A DNA stretch of 64,000 nucleotides, from NCBI GenBank assembly GCA_047974855.1, contig JBKECT010000014.1:1-64000 (forward strand). Direction: 5' to 3'. The first letter of the stretch is position 1, and every line of letters starts with the position of its first letter. This document shows positions 50,017 through 57,299 of the stretch, piece by piece. Made by a program: the position numbers and the translations under genes. Origin of the DNA: CAYNRG01 sp047974855. Its GTDB lineage: Bacteria; Bacillota_I; Bacilli_A; Erysipelotrichales; Erysipelotrichaceae. Under the pieces are notes generated by a model that had not been told where the DNA came from, searched no databases, and was given only the letters and a program-made list of their open reading frames with translations.

Positions 50017-50517
50017 ATGAAAACAGTAACATTTGCATCATCACTTATTACATACTATTTAAAAGGGGAAGTTAATGTTGACCAAAATTTTGTTAAATTC
50101 AAAATACCAAACACAATTTTAGGATTAATTCCACTAGGTCAAGCTCAGCGAACTATACCCTCAAACCAAATTTCATCGGTAGACTCAAGTTTTTCTCTAT
50201 CAATCAAAGAAGTTCTTGTTGGTGTTTTGCTATTTTTTGTAGGGCTCTCACTTTCAGGGGATAGTGTTCTATGGGGGCTCATTTTAATGGCGGCAGGGGT
50301 TGCTCAGATTATTGGGGCATTCAATACGTTTGTGCTGGTTCATACAACATCAGGTGGGACACTTGTTTTAGACTTTTTGATTTTTGAAAAAAATAAAGTA
50401 CAGGAAGTAGAAGCAATGATAAACAACGTTATCTCTGGAAGAATGGATGATACTAACGTTCGAACTCACACAGAAAAACAAACTAGCGACATCGTGGATG
50501 CGATAAACAAGAAATAA
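50017..50517 (+). CDS. Membrane protein of unknown function behind a G-tract promoter
   Basis: 166 residues. A beta-rich N-terminal part (about 1-65) reads Gly-Glu-Val-Asn-Val-Asp-Gln-Asn-Phe-Val-Lys-Phe and resembles bacterial PH-like modules. Two membrane spans follow (about 68-86 and 88-108), then a second beta-strand segment and a helical, charged C-terminal tail. AGGAGG precedes the start. I recognise no named family. The promoter's G9 tract suggests that its amount may vary between cells. Confidence 0.65.
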   Translation: MKTVTFASSLITYYLKGEVNVDQNFVKFKIPNTILGLIPLGQAQRTIPSNQISSVDSSFSLSIKEVLVGVLLFFVGLSLSGDSVLWGLILMAAGVAQIIGAFNTFVLVHTTSGGTLVLDFLIFEKNKVQEVEAMINNVISGRMDDTNVRTHTEKQTSDIVDAINKK

Positions 50518-50529
50518 CAAAAATACAAT

Positions 50530-50557
50530 AAAGGCATTTTGTGAGAGTGCCTTTTAT
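50530..50557 (+). terminator. Terminator after the G-tract gene
   Basis: AAAGGCA and TGCCTTT pair around 11 nt, followed by T-rich sequence. Confidence 0.75.
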
Positions 50558-50667
50558 TATGCCAATAATTGATATTTAATGATACAAATTAGCAAGCTTA
50601 AAAAATGATTGGTAATACAAGATAGAGAAATATAATTAAAAGAAATGTCAAAATAAAAAAATTAGGG

Positions 50668-50696
50668 TTGACATAGAAAAAACTTTGATGTAAACT
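50668..50696 (+). promoter_or_regulatory. Promoter of the T-box operon
   Basis: TTGACA (50668-50673), 17-bp spacer and TAAACT (50691-50696). Confidence 0.65.
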
Positions 50697-50702
50697 AAAA
50701 AA

Positions 50703-50930
50703 AATTGATGATGAAGAGTAGTAATTTGGATTAGATGTAAAAGAGAGCTCATAAATGGTGAAAATGAGACATCGAAAACAAATGAAACGAGCTTCGGAGA
50801 TTCACTGTATGATAGTAAAGTGGATGTATCCCTGCATTAAAGGGAAGCTGACCTAGTGGAAAACATTAGGTAATTTGAGTGGTACCGCGGATGATTTCGT
50901 CTCTATAGTTTTTATAGAGGCGTTTTTTAT
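50703..50930 (+). ncRNA. T-box leader with terminator
   Basis: The T-box sequence GAGTGGTACCGCGG is at 50877-50890, preceded by stem I elements (AGAGAGCTC, AAATGGTG, AAATGAG). A terminator CGTCTCTATA / TATAGAGGCG (50898-50922) with a T-run follows. Uncharged tRNA would stabilise the antiterminator and switch on the transporter. Pairing GATGT/ACATC, ATTTG/CAAAT and GAAG/CTTC leaves GAAACGAG as the 3' strand of the specifier loop, so the codon is most likely ACG (Thr); AAC or CGA are possible. Confidence 0.88.
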
Positions 50931-50962
50931 TGGAAATTAGAAACCAAAAGGAGGAAAAGAAA

Positions 50963-51736
50963 ATGAAAAAATTGGGGCTAATGTTGGTAATGACAAGTTT
51001 ATTGGTGGGGTGTACTTCAACATCTGAAACAAATGAAGTGACAAGTTGGTCAGAGAGTTTAATTCAAGAAAATGTGATTTCTATTGGAGTTGCACCAGAC
51101 TATCCACCATATGAAAGCTTAAGTGCAACGGGAGAATTAGAAGGATTTGATATCGACTTTATGAATGCTGTTTTAGAAGCAATCAATGAAAATAACGATG
51201 GGGAGTATACGATCGAATGGGTTCAACTTGAATTTTCAACAATTATTACTTCAATGCAAATGGGACAGTTGGACTTAGGGGTTTCTGGATTTACTTATGA
51301 TGAAGAAAGAGATGTTCTTTTCTCGACACCGTACATTGATAGTTCAACACTTGTTGTGACTAATGCATCATCAGAAATCAAAAGCCTTGCTGATTTAGAA
51401 GGGAAAGTAATCGGAGCGCAGTTAGGGTCAACCGGAGAAGCAGCTGCTAAAGAAATTGCAAATGCTGAAGTTATTGGTGTGGGAAATGTTAATATTCTAA
51501 TGGAGTCATTAAAAACTAATGCGTACGATGCGGTTGTGTTAGATCAAGGAGTTGCGATGAGTTATGTGGAAAATGCAGGGTTTGTATTAATTGATGAGGC
51601 ACTAATTGATGACAGCATGTATGTTGTGGCAAAAACAGATAAAACACTATTAATGGATGAAATTAATGCAGCAATTGAAACAGTAAAAGCAAGTGATAAA
51701 TACCAAGAGTTGTTAGAAAAATGGGGACTAAAATAG
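50963..51736 (+). CDS. Amino-acid ABC transporter substrate-binding lipoprotein (T-box operon)
   Basis: 257 residues: lipoprotein signal (Leu-Val-Gly-Cys) and a family-3 solute-binding fold, with Pro-Asp-Tyr-Pro-Pro-Tyr-Glu, Gly-Phe-Asp-Ile-Asp-Phe and Leu-Gly-Val-Ser-Gly-Phe-Thr-Tyr-Asp-Glu-Glu-Arg. Specificity is not readable from these motifs alone. The ATG at 50963 follows GGAGG by 8 bp. It is distinct from the lysine-riboswitch system, with little similarity outside family motifs. Confidence 0.87.
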   Translation: MKKLGLMLVMTSLLVGCTSTSETNEVTSWSESLIQENVISIGVAPDYPPYESLSATGELEGFDIDFMNAVLEAINENNDGEYTIEWVQLEFSTIITSMQMGQLDLGVSGFTYDEERDVLFSTPYIDSSTLVVTNASSEIKSLADLEGKVIGAQLGSTGEAAAKEIANAEVIGVGNVNILMESLKTNAYDAVVLDQGVAMSYVENAGFVLIDEALIDDSMYVVAKTDKTLLMDEINAAIETVKASDKYQELLEKWGLK

Positions 51737-51738
51737 GT

Positions 51739-52416
51739 ATGACTTTAGAGTCAATGATTACCGCTGAGACATTATCGTTTATGTTGAATGGGGCACTTAT
51801 CTCACTAACCATTGCGTTATGTGCCTTTGTTGTTGGGATTGCGTTAGGGATTGTTGGAGCTTCAATGAGAATTTCAAAAAATAAAGTTCTTCGGGCTTGT
51901 GGAAGAATTTATGTTGAAGTTATTCGAGGAACACCAATGCTCCTTCAAATTTTGTTTCTTTATTTAGGGTTTCCTGCAATATACACCATGATTACAGGTG
52001 GTGTAATTCGTCTAAACCCTTATGTTGTCGGAACGGTTGCAATTAGTATTAATAGTGGAGCTTATGCTACGGAACTTATTCGTGGTGGCATCTTATCTAT
52101 CGACAAAGGGCAATGGGAAGCTGCGAAAACATTGGGGATGTCAAATAAGTTGACGATGAGAAAAATTATTCTTCCTCAAGCATTTAAAATTATTTTACCG
52201 CCACTTGTTTCTGAGTTTATTGTACTGATTAAGGATTCGTGCCTTATTTCAACAATAGGAGGAGTGGAGCTTTTGCAGTCTGCTCAAATATTGGGGGTTC
52301 AACATTACAATTATCTACCGTTTTTAGTGGCTGCCTCTATCATGTATTTAATTATGACAAGTGTTGTTTCTGTGATTGCTGGAAGGGTTGAAAAAAAGGT
52401 GATGAGTTATGATTAA
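51739..52416 (+). CDS. Amino-acid ABC transporter permease (T-box operon)
   Basis: About 225 residues with five membrane spans. It has the Ile-Arg-Gly-Thr-Pro-Met-Leu-Leu-Gln signature and EAA loop Glu-Ala-Ala-Lys-Thr-Leu-Gly-Met-Ser. The start is uncertain: ATGs at 51721, 51739 and 51754 are in frame, the first overlapping the upstream gene by 16 bp. It overlaps the ATPase gene by 8 bp. Confidence 0.88.
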   Translation: MTLESMITAETLSFMLNGALISLTIALCAFVVGIALGIVGASMRISKNKVLRACGRIYVEVIRGTPMLLQILFLYLGFPAIYTMITGGVIRLNPYVVGTVAISINSGAYATELIRGGILSIDKGQWEAAKTLGMSNKLTMRKIILPQAFKIILPPLVSEFIVLIKDSCLISTIGGVELLQSAQILGVQHYNYLPFLVAASIMYLIMTSVVSVIAGRVEKKVMSYD

Positions 52417-53131
52417 AGTCAGTGCTGCAAGTAAATCTTTTGGCGGTGTAGAAGCGTTAAAGGAAGTTAGTGTTGAAGTGAAAAAAGGTGAAGTAGTCTG
52501 CCTTATTGGACCAAGTGGTAGTGGGAAAAGTACACTCCTAAGAGCGATAAAAGGGTTAGAAAAAGTGGATAGTGGTCAAATTTTTATCGATGATGAGGTG
52601 CTAGATGTAAGCAGTGTTAGTCAACAAAGGAAAATGGGATTTGTATTTCAACACTTTAATTTATTTCCTCACTTAACAGTGCTTGAAAACATTACTTTAG
52701 CACCTGTTGATGTTTTGAAAGTAGATAAAACAAAAGCGATTGAAACAGCAGAAAAATATTTAACACTAGTCGGATTAATTGATAAGAAAAATAGTTATCC
52801 ATCACAATTATCAGGTGGTCAAAAGCAAAGAGTAGCGATAGCGAGATCACTAGCTATGGAGCCGGAAGTGATGTTATTTGATGAACCAACCTCAGCACTT
52901 GACCCGGAAATGGTATGTGAAGTGTTACAAGTTATGCAAGACTTAGCTGAGCAGGGAATGAGTATGATGGTGGTAACTCATGAAATGGGATTTGCTAGAA
53001 AAATAGCGACTAGAATATTATTTTTAGAGCAAGGAAGTTTGGTTGAAGATAGTTTACCACAAGAGTTTTTTGAGAATCCAAAAACAGAAAGAGCAAAGCT
53101 ATTTTTAGAAAAAATGTTATATTTACAATAA
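52409..53131 (+). CDS. Amino-acid ABC transporter ATP-binding protein (T-box operon)
   Basis: 240 residues with Walker A Gly-Pro-Ser-Gly-Ser-Gly-Lys-Ser-Thr, signature Leu-Ser-Gly-Gly-Gln-Lys-Gln-Arg and Walker B Val-Met-Leu-Phe-Asp-Glu-Pro. It energises the preceding permease. Terminal gene of the T-box operon. Confidence 0.93.
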   Translation: MIKVSAASKSFGGVEALKEVSVEVKKGEVVCLIGPSGSGKSTLLRAIKGLEKVDSGQIFIDDEVLDVSSVSQQRKMGFVFQHFNLFPHLTVLENITLAPVDVLKVDKTKAIETAEKYLTLVGLIDKKNSYPSQLSGGQKQRVAIARSLAMEPEVMLFDEPTSALDPEMVCEVLQVMQDLAEQGMSMMVVTHEMGFARKIATRILFLEQGSLVEDSLPQEFFENPKTERAKLFLEKMLYLQ

Positions 53132-53175
53132 AAAAATAAATTAGTGAGTGAAAGTGCTTGCTAATTTATTTTTAT
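53131..53175 (+). terminator. Terminator of the T-box transporter operon
   Basis: AAATAAATTAG pairs with CTAATTTATTT around 16 nt, followed by T. Confidence 0.65.
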
Positions 53176-53205
53176 GAAATGTATTGAAGAATATTAATAA
53201 ATAGG

Positions 53206-53234
53206 TTGTTTTTAGTGTATAAAGTATATATAAT
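53206..53234 (+). promoter_or_regulatory. Promoter of the repeat-rich secreted protein
   Basis: TTGTTT (53206-53211), 17-bp spacer and TATAAT (53229-53234). Confidence 0.65.
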
Positions 53235-53265
53235 ATATAGGCACAGAATCAAAGGGGTGATGAAA

Positions 53266-55245
53266 ATGAGTAAGCAGATGAAAGTAATAATCGCATTAAT
53301 ACTTGTTTTCGCTATGGGTATCAATCAAGGAGTTCAAGCCGAGGTCTTGGAGGGTAGTGATACCAAGGGGACAATACTAAACACTGAAAAAATTGGCACG
53401 GGCATTTTTGAAAAAAATACAAGAGCATCAATGTGCGGCGGGACAGAAACCTGTTATGCCGTGGTGTTTGACGAAGACATCGGATCAAACATAACCGTGG
53501 ATGGTGGATATCTGGATTCGGGTGGTCTTGGAGTTTGGGTGACACCTGGGACAACACTTAATGTGACGATATCAGTTGAAAGTGGGTTTGTGCTTACCGG
53601 AGTAGAACTTCTTGGAACATCATCAGGATCAAAAACAAATCTTGGGGCAGTAACTCAATACACCTTATCAAATATTAGGGAAACGATGGCGTTAGTAACA
53701 ACGACAGAAAAGGTATCGACTTATAATATTACTTCTTCTGCAGCTACTGGAGGAACAGTGACACCAGCAAATGGTACAGTAAGCTCAGGGTCATCATTTT
53801 CTGCTACTGTAAAAGCTGTTAATAACTATGCAATTAGCACCATCTTAGTTGATGGAGTAGCTCTATCGGGAGTTGATGGACTACAAACCTACACTTACAC
53901 TTGGAACAACATAACATCAAATCACCACATTGAAGCGACATTTAAAAAGACGGCAAAATACACAGTGACAACAAGTGTATCGGGGCAAGGTGGAACGGTA
54001 ACGCCACTGGGAGATACCATTGTGGATTATGATAATCGATTCACTGTCTATTTCAAACCAAACACAGGGTATGTGCTAGACACGGTGACAGTGAATGGGG
54101 CTTTGGCCTTGACAAGTGCATCAACAAATTCATACACCATCAGCATATCAAGAAACACAACGATTGTAGTTACCTACAGAAAAAACGATACAGAAACGGA
54201 AAAGAATTATACGATAGCGGCAAGTGCAGGAAACGGTGGATCAATTACACCATCTGGAAATGCGACAGTGAAAAGTGGCGGTTCTCAAACCTATACCATA
54301 ACACCAAATACAGGCTATATCATTGATAAGTTGTTGGTGGATGGCTCAGCGGTGAGTGCAACCTCTAGCTACTCTTTTAAAAATGTAACTGCAAATCATA
54401 CAATTAGCGTGACGTTTGTAGAAGGTAATGAAGAAGTAACGCCGACACCATCTCTGTCACCAACTCCATCAGTAACACCAGAGACGACGAAGAAAAGCTA
54501 CATCATTACTGCAACAGCTGGCGAAAACGGAACTATCACACCGACTGGGAAAGTGGCGGTTAAAGAAGATGAAGATCAAGAGTTTTTGATTACTCCAGAT
54601 GATGGATATTATTTAGATCAATTGTTTGTGGATGGCGAGGAAGTAGAAGCAGAGACAACTTACATATTTACGGAAGTATCAAAAAATCACACAATTGAAG
54701 CAACCTTTGCAGAGGCAAGTGATTTTAGTTTGGAAATTCGCTCAAATGGGTTTGGAGAAGTATCGGAAAGCCAAAATACTGTATCATGGATGTTTAGTAA
54801 TACTATTCGTGGAATGTTTCACGACAGAACAGAGCTGGACATTAAAAAAGTTGTTACTCAGGCAGATAATGTAGTGGTGAACTTCTTTGCTTATCCAGGG
54901 TATGAAATCACTGGTATTTATATTAATGGTGAACCGGTTAGTGCTAGGTTTCTTTTGGAAGTACAAGAGGGAAGAACTTATAAAATTAGTCGATTGGAGC
55001 AAGATTTAGACATGGTGGTTATATTTGGGCAAAAGGATGAAAACATTTCTTACTATGGCGTTGATTTTCAAAACTGTGAAGGCGGATCAGCTGAGCAAGT
55101 TTGGTTGAAAAAAGGAAGCGATGTAGAGACCTATCCGCTTACCTATACTTATGATTTAAGTGGGTTAACTGATATTCAAGCAAATCAAGAGAAAATTCCA
55201 ACGAATTGTGATGGAAGATTTGCAATTGTCCCTACAGGGAGATAA
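53266..55245 (+). CDS. Secreted protein with InlB-B/Flg_new-type beta repeats
   Basis: 659 residues. A signal peptide (about 1-25, ending Val-Gln-Ala) is followed by at least five repeats of about 70 residues with the pattern Gly-Gly-x-(Ile/Val)-Thr-Pro near the start and Val-Asp-Gly in the middle, as in bacterial InlB-B or Flg_new_2 repeats. A Pro-Thr-Ser linker near residues 390-405 and a unique C-terminal part (about 485-659) follow. No LPxTG motif, membrane anchor or catalytic domain is visible, so it may be released or held non-covalently. The ATG at 53266 has AAAGGGGTG 7 bp upstream. A surface adhesin-like or scaffold role is an inference. Confidence 0.75.
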   Translation: MSKQMKVIIALILVFAMGINQGVQAEVLEGSDTKGTILNTEKIGTGIFEKNTRASMCGGTETCYAVVFDEDIGSNITVDGGYLDSGGLGVWVTPGTTLNVTISVESGFVLTGVELLGTSSGSKTNLGAVTQYTLSNIRETMALVTTTEKVSTYNITSSAATGGTVTPANGTVSSGSSFSATVKAVNNYAISTILVDGVALSGVDGLQTYTYTWNNITSNHHIEATFKKTAKYTVTTSVSGQGGTVTPLGDTIVDYDNRFTVYFKPNTGYVLDTVTVNGALALTSASTNSYTISISRNTTIVVTYRKNDTETEKNYTIAASAGNGGSITPSGNATVKSGGSQTYTITPNTGYIIDKLLVDGSAVSATSSYSFKNVTANHTISVTFVEGNEEVTPTPSLSPTPSVTPETTKKSYIITATAGENGTITPTGKVAVKEDEDQEFLITPDDGYYLDQLFVDGEEVEAETTYIFTEVSKNHTIEATFAEASDFSLEIRSNGFGEVSESQNTVSWMFSNTIRGMFHDRTELDIKKVVTQADNVVVNFFAYPGYEITGIYINGEPVSARFLLEVQEGRTYKISRLEQDLDMVVIFGQKDENISYYGVDFQNCEGGSAEQVWLKKGSDVETYPLTYTYDLSGLTDIQANQEKIPTNCDGRFAIVPTGR

Positions 55246-55270
55246 GGCCTTTAAAAAGGCTTTTTTATTT
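55243..55270 (+). terminator. Terminator after the repeat protein
   Basis: AAGCC-type hairpin (GCCTTT paired with AAAGGC) with a T-run, overlapping the stop codon. Confidence 0.75.
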
Positions 55271-55344
55271 TAAGGGCTTAATTCTCGATAGATTATTGTA
55301 AAGTTTTAGTGATAAAAGAAAATAGGACATAGGAAATAAAATGG

Positions 55345-55372
55345 TTGACAAAGGAGTATTTTGCTGTATAAT
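55345..55372 (+). promoter_or_regulatory. rplJL promoter
   Basis: TTGACA (55345-55350), 16-bp spacer and TATAAT (55367-55372). Confidence 0.85.
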
Positions 55373-55392
55373 TATGAGTGTTATCAATATAC

Positions 55393-55492
55393 CATAGACA
55401 GCAACGGCGTAAGCTTAAATATGTTGCCGAGGTAGAAAGTAAAACTTTTTTAGACTTTCAACCTGTGCTGTCTTTAGCACAGGTTTTTGTTT
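55393..55492 (+). promoter_or_regulatory. L10 leader with attenuator
   Basis: The leader contains a CAACGGCGTAAGC / TTGCCGAGG segment like the L10-binding region of Firmicute rplJ leaders. A terminator CCTGTGCT, 6 nt, AGCACAGG (55462-55483) with T5 follows. L10 (with L12) binding its own leader is the known control. The terminator lies about 50 bp before rplJ. Confidence 0.82.
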
Positions 55493-55535
55493 ATAAAATA
55501 TGCGTATATTGGTTATAGAAGATGGAGGTGTTGCA

Positions 55536-56168
55536 ATGAGAGAAGCGGTATTAGACGCGAAAAAGAGTCTGGTTAGTGAAATTCAAGAGAAATTCACTTC
55601 TAGTGCCTCTACAGTTATCGTGGAGTATCGTGGGTTAAGTGTTGCGGAAGTCTCTGAACTAAGACGCAAGTTGCGTGAAGAAAATGTGGAATTGAAAGTA
55701 TACAAGAACACAATGTCTTCTCGCGCAGCTGAGGCAGCTGGGTTTAAAGAACTATCTGAGCAATTAACTGGGCCAAATGCCATCGCATTTAGTGATGATG
55801 CAGTTGCGCCAAGCCGAGTGCTTGCAAAGTTTGCGAAAGAGCATGAAGCACTAGTTCTTAAGAGTGGAGTTGTTGAAGGAAAAGTCGTTGACATTAACAC
55901 AATTAAAGAATTATCAAGCTTACCAAACAGAGAAGGAATGCTTTCAATGTTGTTGAGCTGTCTACAATCCCCTGTTCGTTCATTTGCTTGCGTGGTTAAA
56001 GCGGTTAGCGATGAAAAAGAAAAGAATGGTGGAGCGGTTGTTGAAACTGCAAAAAAAGAAGAACCAGTTGTTGAAGCTGTAGCAGAAGCTAAGGTTGAAG
56101 AAGTGGTTGAAGAAGTAAAAGAAGTTGTTGAAACAGCAACTGAAGAAGCTGCAGAAGCAGCTGAGTAG
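55536..56168 (+). CDS. rplJ: 50S ribosomal protein L10 with an acidic C-terminal extension
   Basis: 210 residues, about 35 longer than usual. The L10 core (1-170) has Val-Ile-Val-Glu-Tyr-Arg-Gly-Leu, Arg-Lys-Leu-Arg-Glu, and the helix that docks L12 dimers (about 145-170). The added tail is almost only Glu, Val, Ala, Lys and Thr. L10 anchors the stalk and binds elongation factors through L12. The ATG at 55536 follows GGAGGTG; an in-frame ATG at 55500 has no ribosome binding site. Confidence 0.93.
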   Translation: MREAVLDAKKSLVSEIQEKFTSSASTVIVEYRGLSVAEVSELRRKLREENVELKVYKNTMSSRAAEAAGFKELSEQLTGPNAIAFSDDAVAPSRVLAKFAKEHEALVLKSGVVEGKVVDINTIKELSSLPNREGMLSMLLSCLQSPVRSFACVVKAVSDEKEKNGGAVVETAKKEEPVVEAVAEAKVEEVVEEVKEVVETATEEAAEAAE

Positions 56169-56189
56169 ACCATAGAGGAGGAAAATAAA

Positions 56190-56561
56190 ATGGCAAAATT
56201 ATCACATGAAGATATCTTAGCTTACCTAGAGGGAGCTACAATTCTTGAACTAAATGATTTAGTAAAAGCAATCGAAGAAAAATTCGGAGTAACAGCAGCA
56301 GCTCCAGTAGCAGTTGTAGCAGCAGGTGGATCTGACGCAGCGGCAGCACCAAGCGAAGTTAGCGTTATTCTTGCAAATGCAGGAGACAGCAAAGTTGGAG
56401 TTATCAAGGTTGTTCGTGAAATCACAGGTCTTGGACTTGTTGATGCTAAGAAATTAGTGGACGGAGCACCAAGCCCAATTAAAGAGGGAATCTCTTCTGA
56501 AGAAGCTGAAGAAATCAAAAAGAAATTAATGGAAGCTGGAGCAGCAGTAGAAATTAAATAG
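56190..56561 (+). CDS. rplL: 50S ribosomal protein L7/L12
   Basis: 123 residues: an N-terminal dimer domain (1-35), an Ala/Val hinge (36-55) and a C-terminal factor-binding domain with Lys-Val-Gly-Val-Ile-Lys-Val-Val-Arg and Leu-Gly-Leu-Val-Asp-Ala-Lys. It forms the flexible stalk with L10. GGAGG precedes the start. Confidence 0.96.
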   Translation: MAKLSHEDILAYLEGATILELNDLVKAIEEKFGVTAAAPVAVVAAGGSDAAAAPSEVSVILANAGDSKVGVIKVVREITGLGLVDAKKLVDGAPSPIKEGISSEEAEEIKKKLMEAGAAVEIK

Positions 56562-56592
56562 TTTTGAAAGCCCAAAAGAAAGAAGGATGCAG

Positions 56593-57198
56593 ATGAGTCA
56601 TTATTTTACAGACAATCGCAATCTTGATCAAAACCGGAAAGAAATCCCTTTCCGGTTTTTGGGCATTTATTATACCTTTATTACGGACAATGGCGTCTTT
56701 AGTAAAACTGAAGTTGACTTTGGTACTTGGGTTTTGTTAAAGGAGGTTTGTCAACGTGAGATTGGGCATAGAGTACTTGATTTGGGATGTGGTTATGGTG
56801 TTGTTGGCGTTGTTTGTAAAACACAGTTTCCACAAAGTGCTATGGTTTCTGTAGATAGTAATCCCAGAGCGGTGGAGTTAACTCAGCTTAATGCTGTTCG
56901 AGCAAAGATTGAAGTGGAAGCTCTAGTTTCTGATGGTTACACAGAGGTAGAAGGAACATTTTCAACGATTATCACAAATCCGCCAATCCGTGCAGGAAAA
57001 AAAGTTATTTATGATTTTTTTGAACAAGCATATGATTATTTGGAGGATGAAGGCAGTTTGTGGGTTGTTATTCGTAAACAACAAGGAGCCCCAAGTGCAA
57101 AGAAAAAGATTGAGGAAGTGTTTGGGAACTGTGATTTAATTAAAAAAGATAAAGGATATTGGGTTTTGAAAGCAACAAAGAAAACATTGACAGATTGA
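56593..57198 (+). CDS. Class I methyltransferase, RsmC/YbxB-like
   Basis: 201 residues. The N-terminal Ser-His-Tyr-Phe and Asp-Phe-Gly-Thr segments, the SAM loop Leu-Asp-Leu-Gly-Cys-Gly-Tyr-Gly-Val near residue 60 and the catalytic Asn-Pro-Pro-Ile-Arg identify a small-domain methyltransferase like YbxB, found between rplL and rpoB in Bacillus. It likely methylates guanine in 16S rRNA. The ATG at 56593 is spaced 6 bp from GAAGGA. An intrinsic terminator lies inside its first codons. Confidence 0.88.
   Translation: MSHYFTDNRNLDQNRKEIPFRFLGIYYTFITDNGVFSKTEVDFGTWVLLKEVCQREIGHRVLDLGCGYGVVGVVCKTQFPQSAMVSVDSNPRAVELTQLNAVRAKIEVEALVSDGYTEVEGTFSTIITNPPIRAGKKVIYDFFEQAYDYLEDEGSLWVVIRKQQGAPSAKKKIEEVFGNCDLIKKDKGYWVLKATKKTLTD
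56631..56660 (+). terminator. Intrinsic terminator inside a coding sequence
   Basis: AAACCGGAAA and TTTCCGGTTT form a perfect 10-bp stem around GAAATCCC, followed by TT and more T (five or more in total counting the stem end). It lies 38 bp into the methyltransferase gene and would reduce transcription from rplJL into rpoBC. Confidence 0.78.
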
Positions 57199-57215
57199 CT
57201 TCAATATGATAATAT
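57187..57215 (+). promoter_or_regulatory. Candidate internal promoter of rpoBC
   Basis: TTGACA (57187-57192) and TAATAT (57210-57215), 17-bp spacer; the overlapping GATAAT (57208-57213) is 15 bp away. Confidence 0.5.
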
Positions 57216-57299
57216 AGTAAATTGCATAAAAGTCTAATTTTTTGAGGGAATAATGCGCCCTTTTAGACGTTATAAAAGCTATTTGAAAGGATGGACAAT

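Noticed and set aside
44513..55392. Mobile element explaining the inserted block
   Set aside because: I saw no transposase, integrase, tRNA end or flanking repeat; each unit has its own control signals.
55583..56173. Long minus-strand open frame (196 codons) over rplJ
   Set aside because: It is a mirror of the Glu/Ala-rich rplJ codons, has no ribosome binding site and gives a Ser/Thr-rich product of no known kind.
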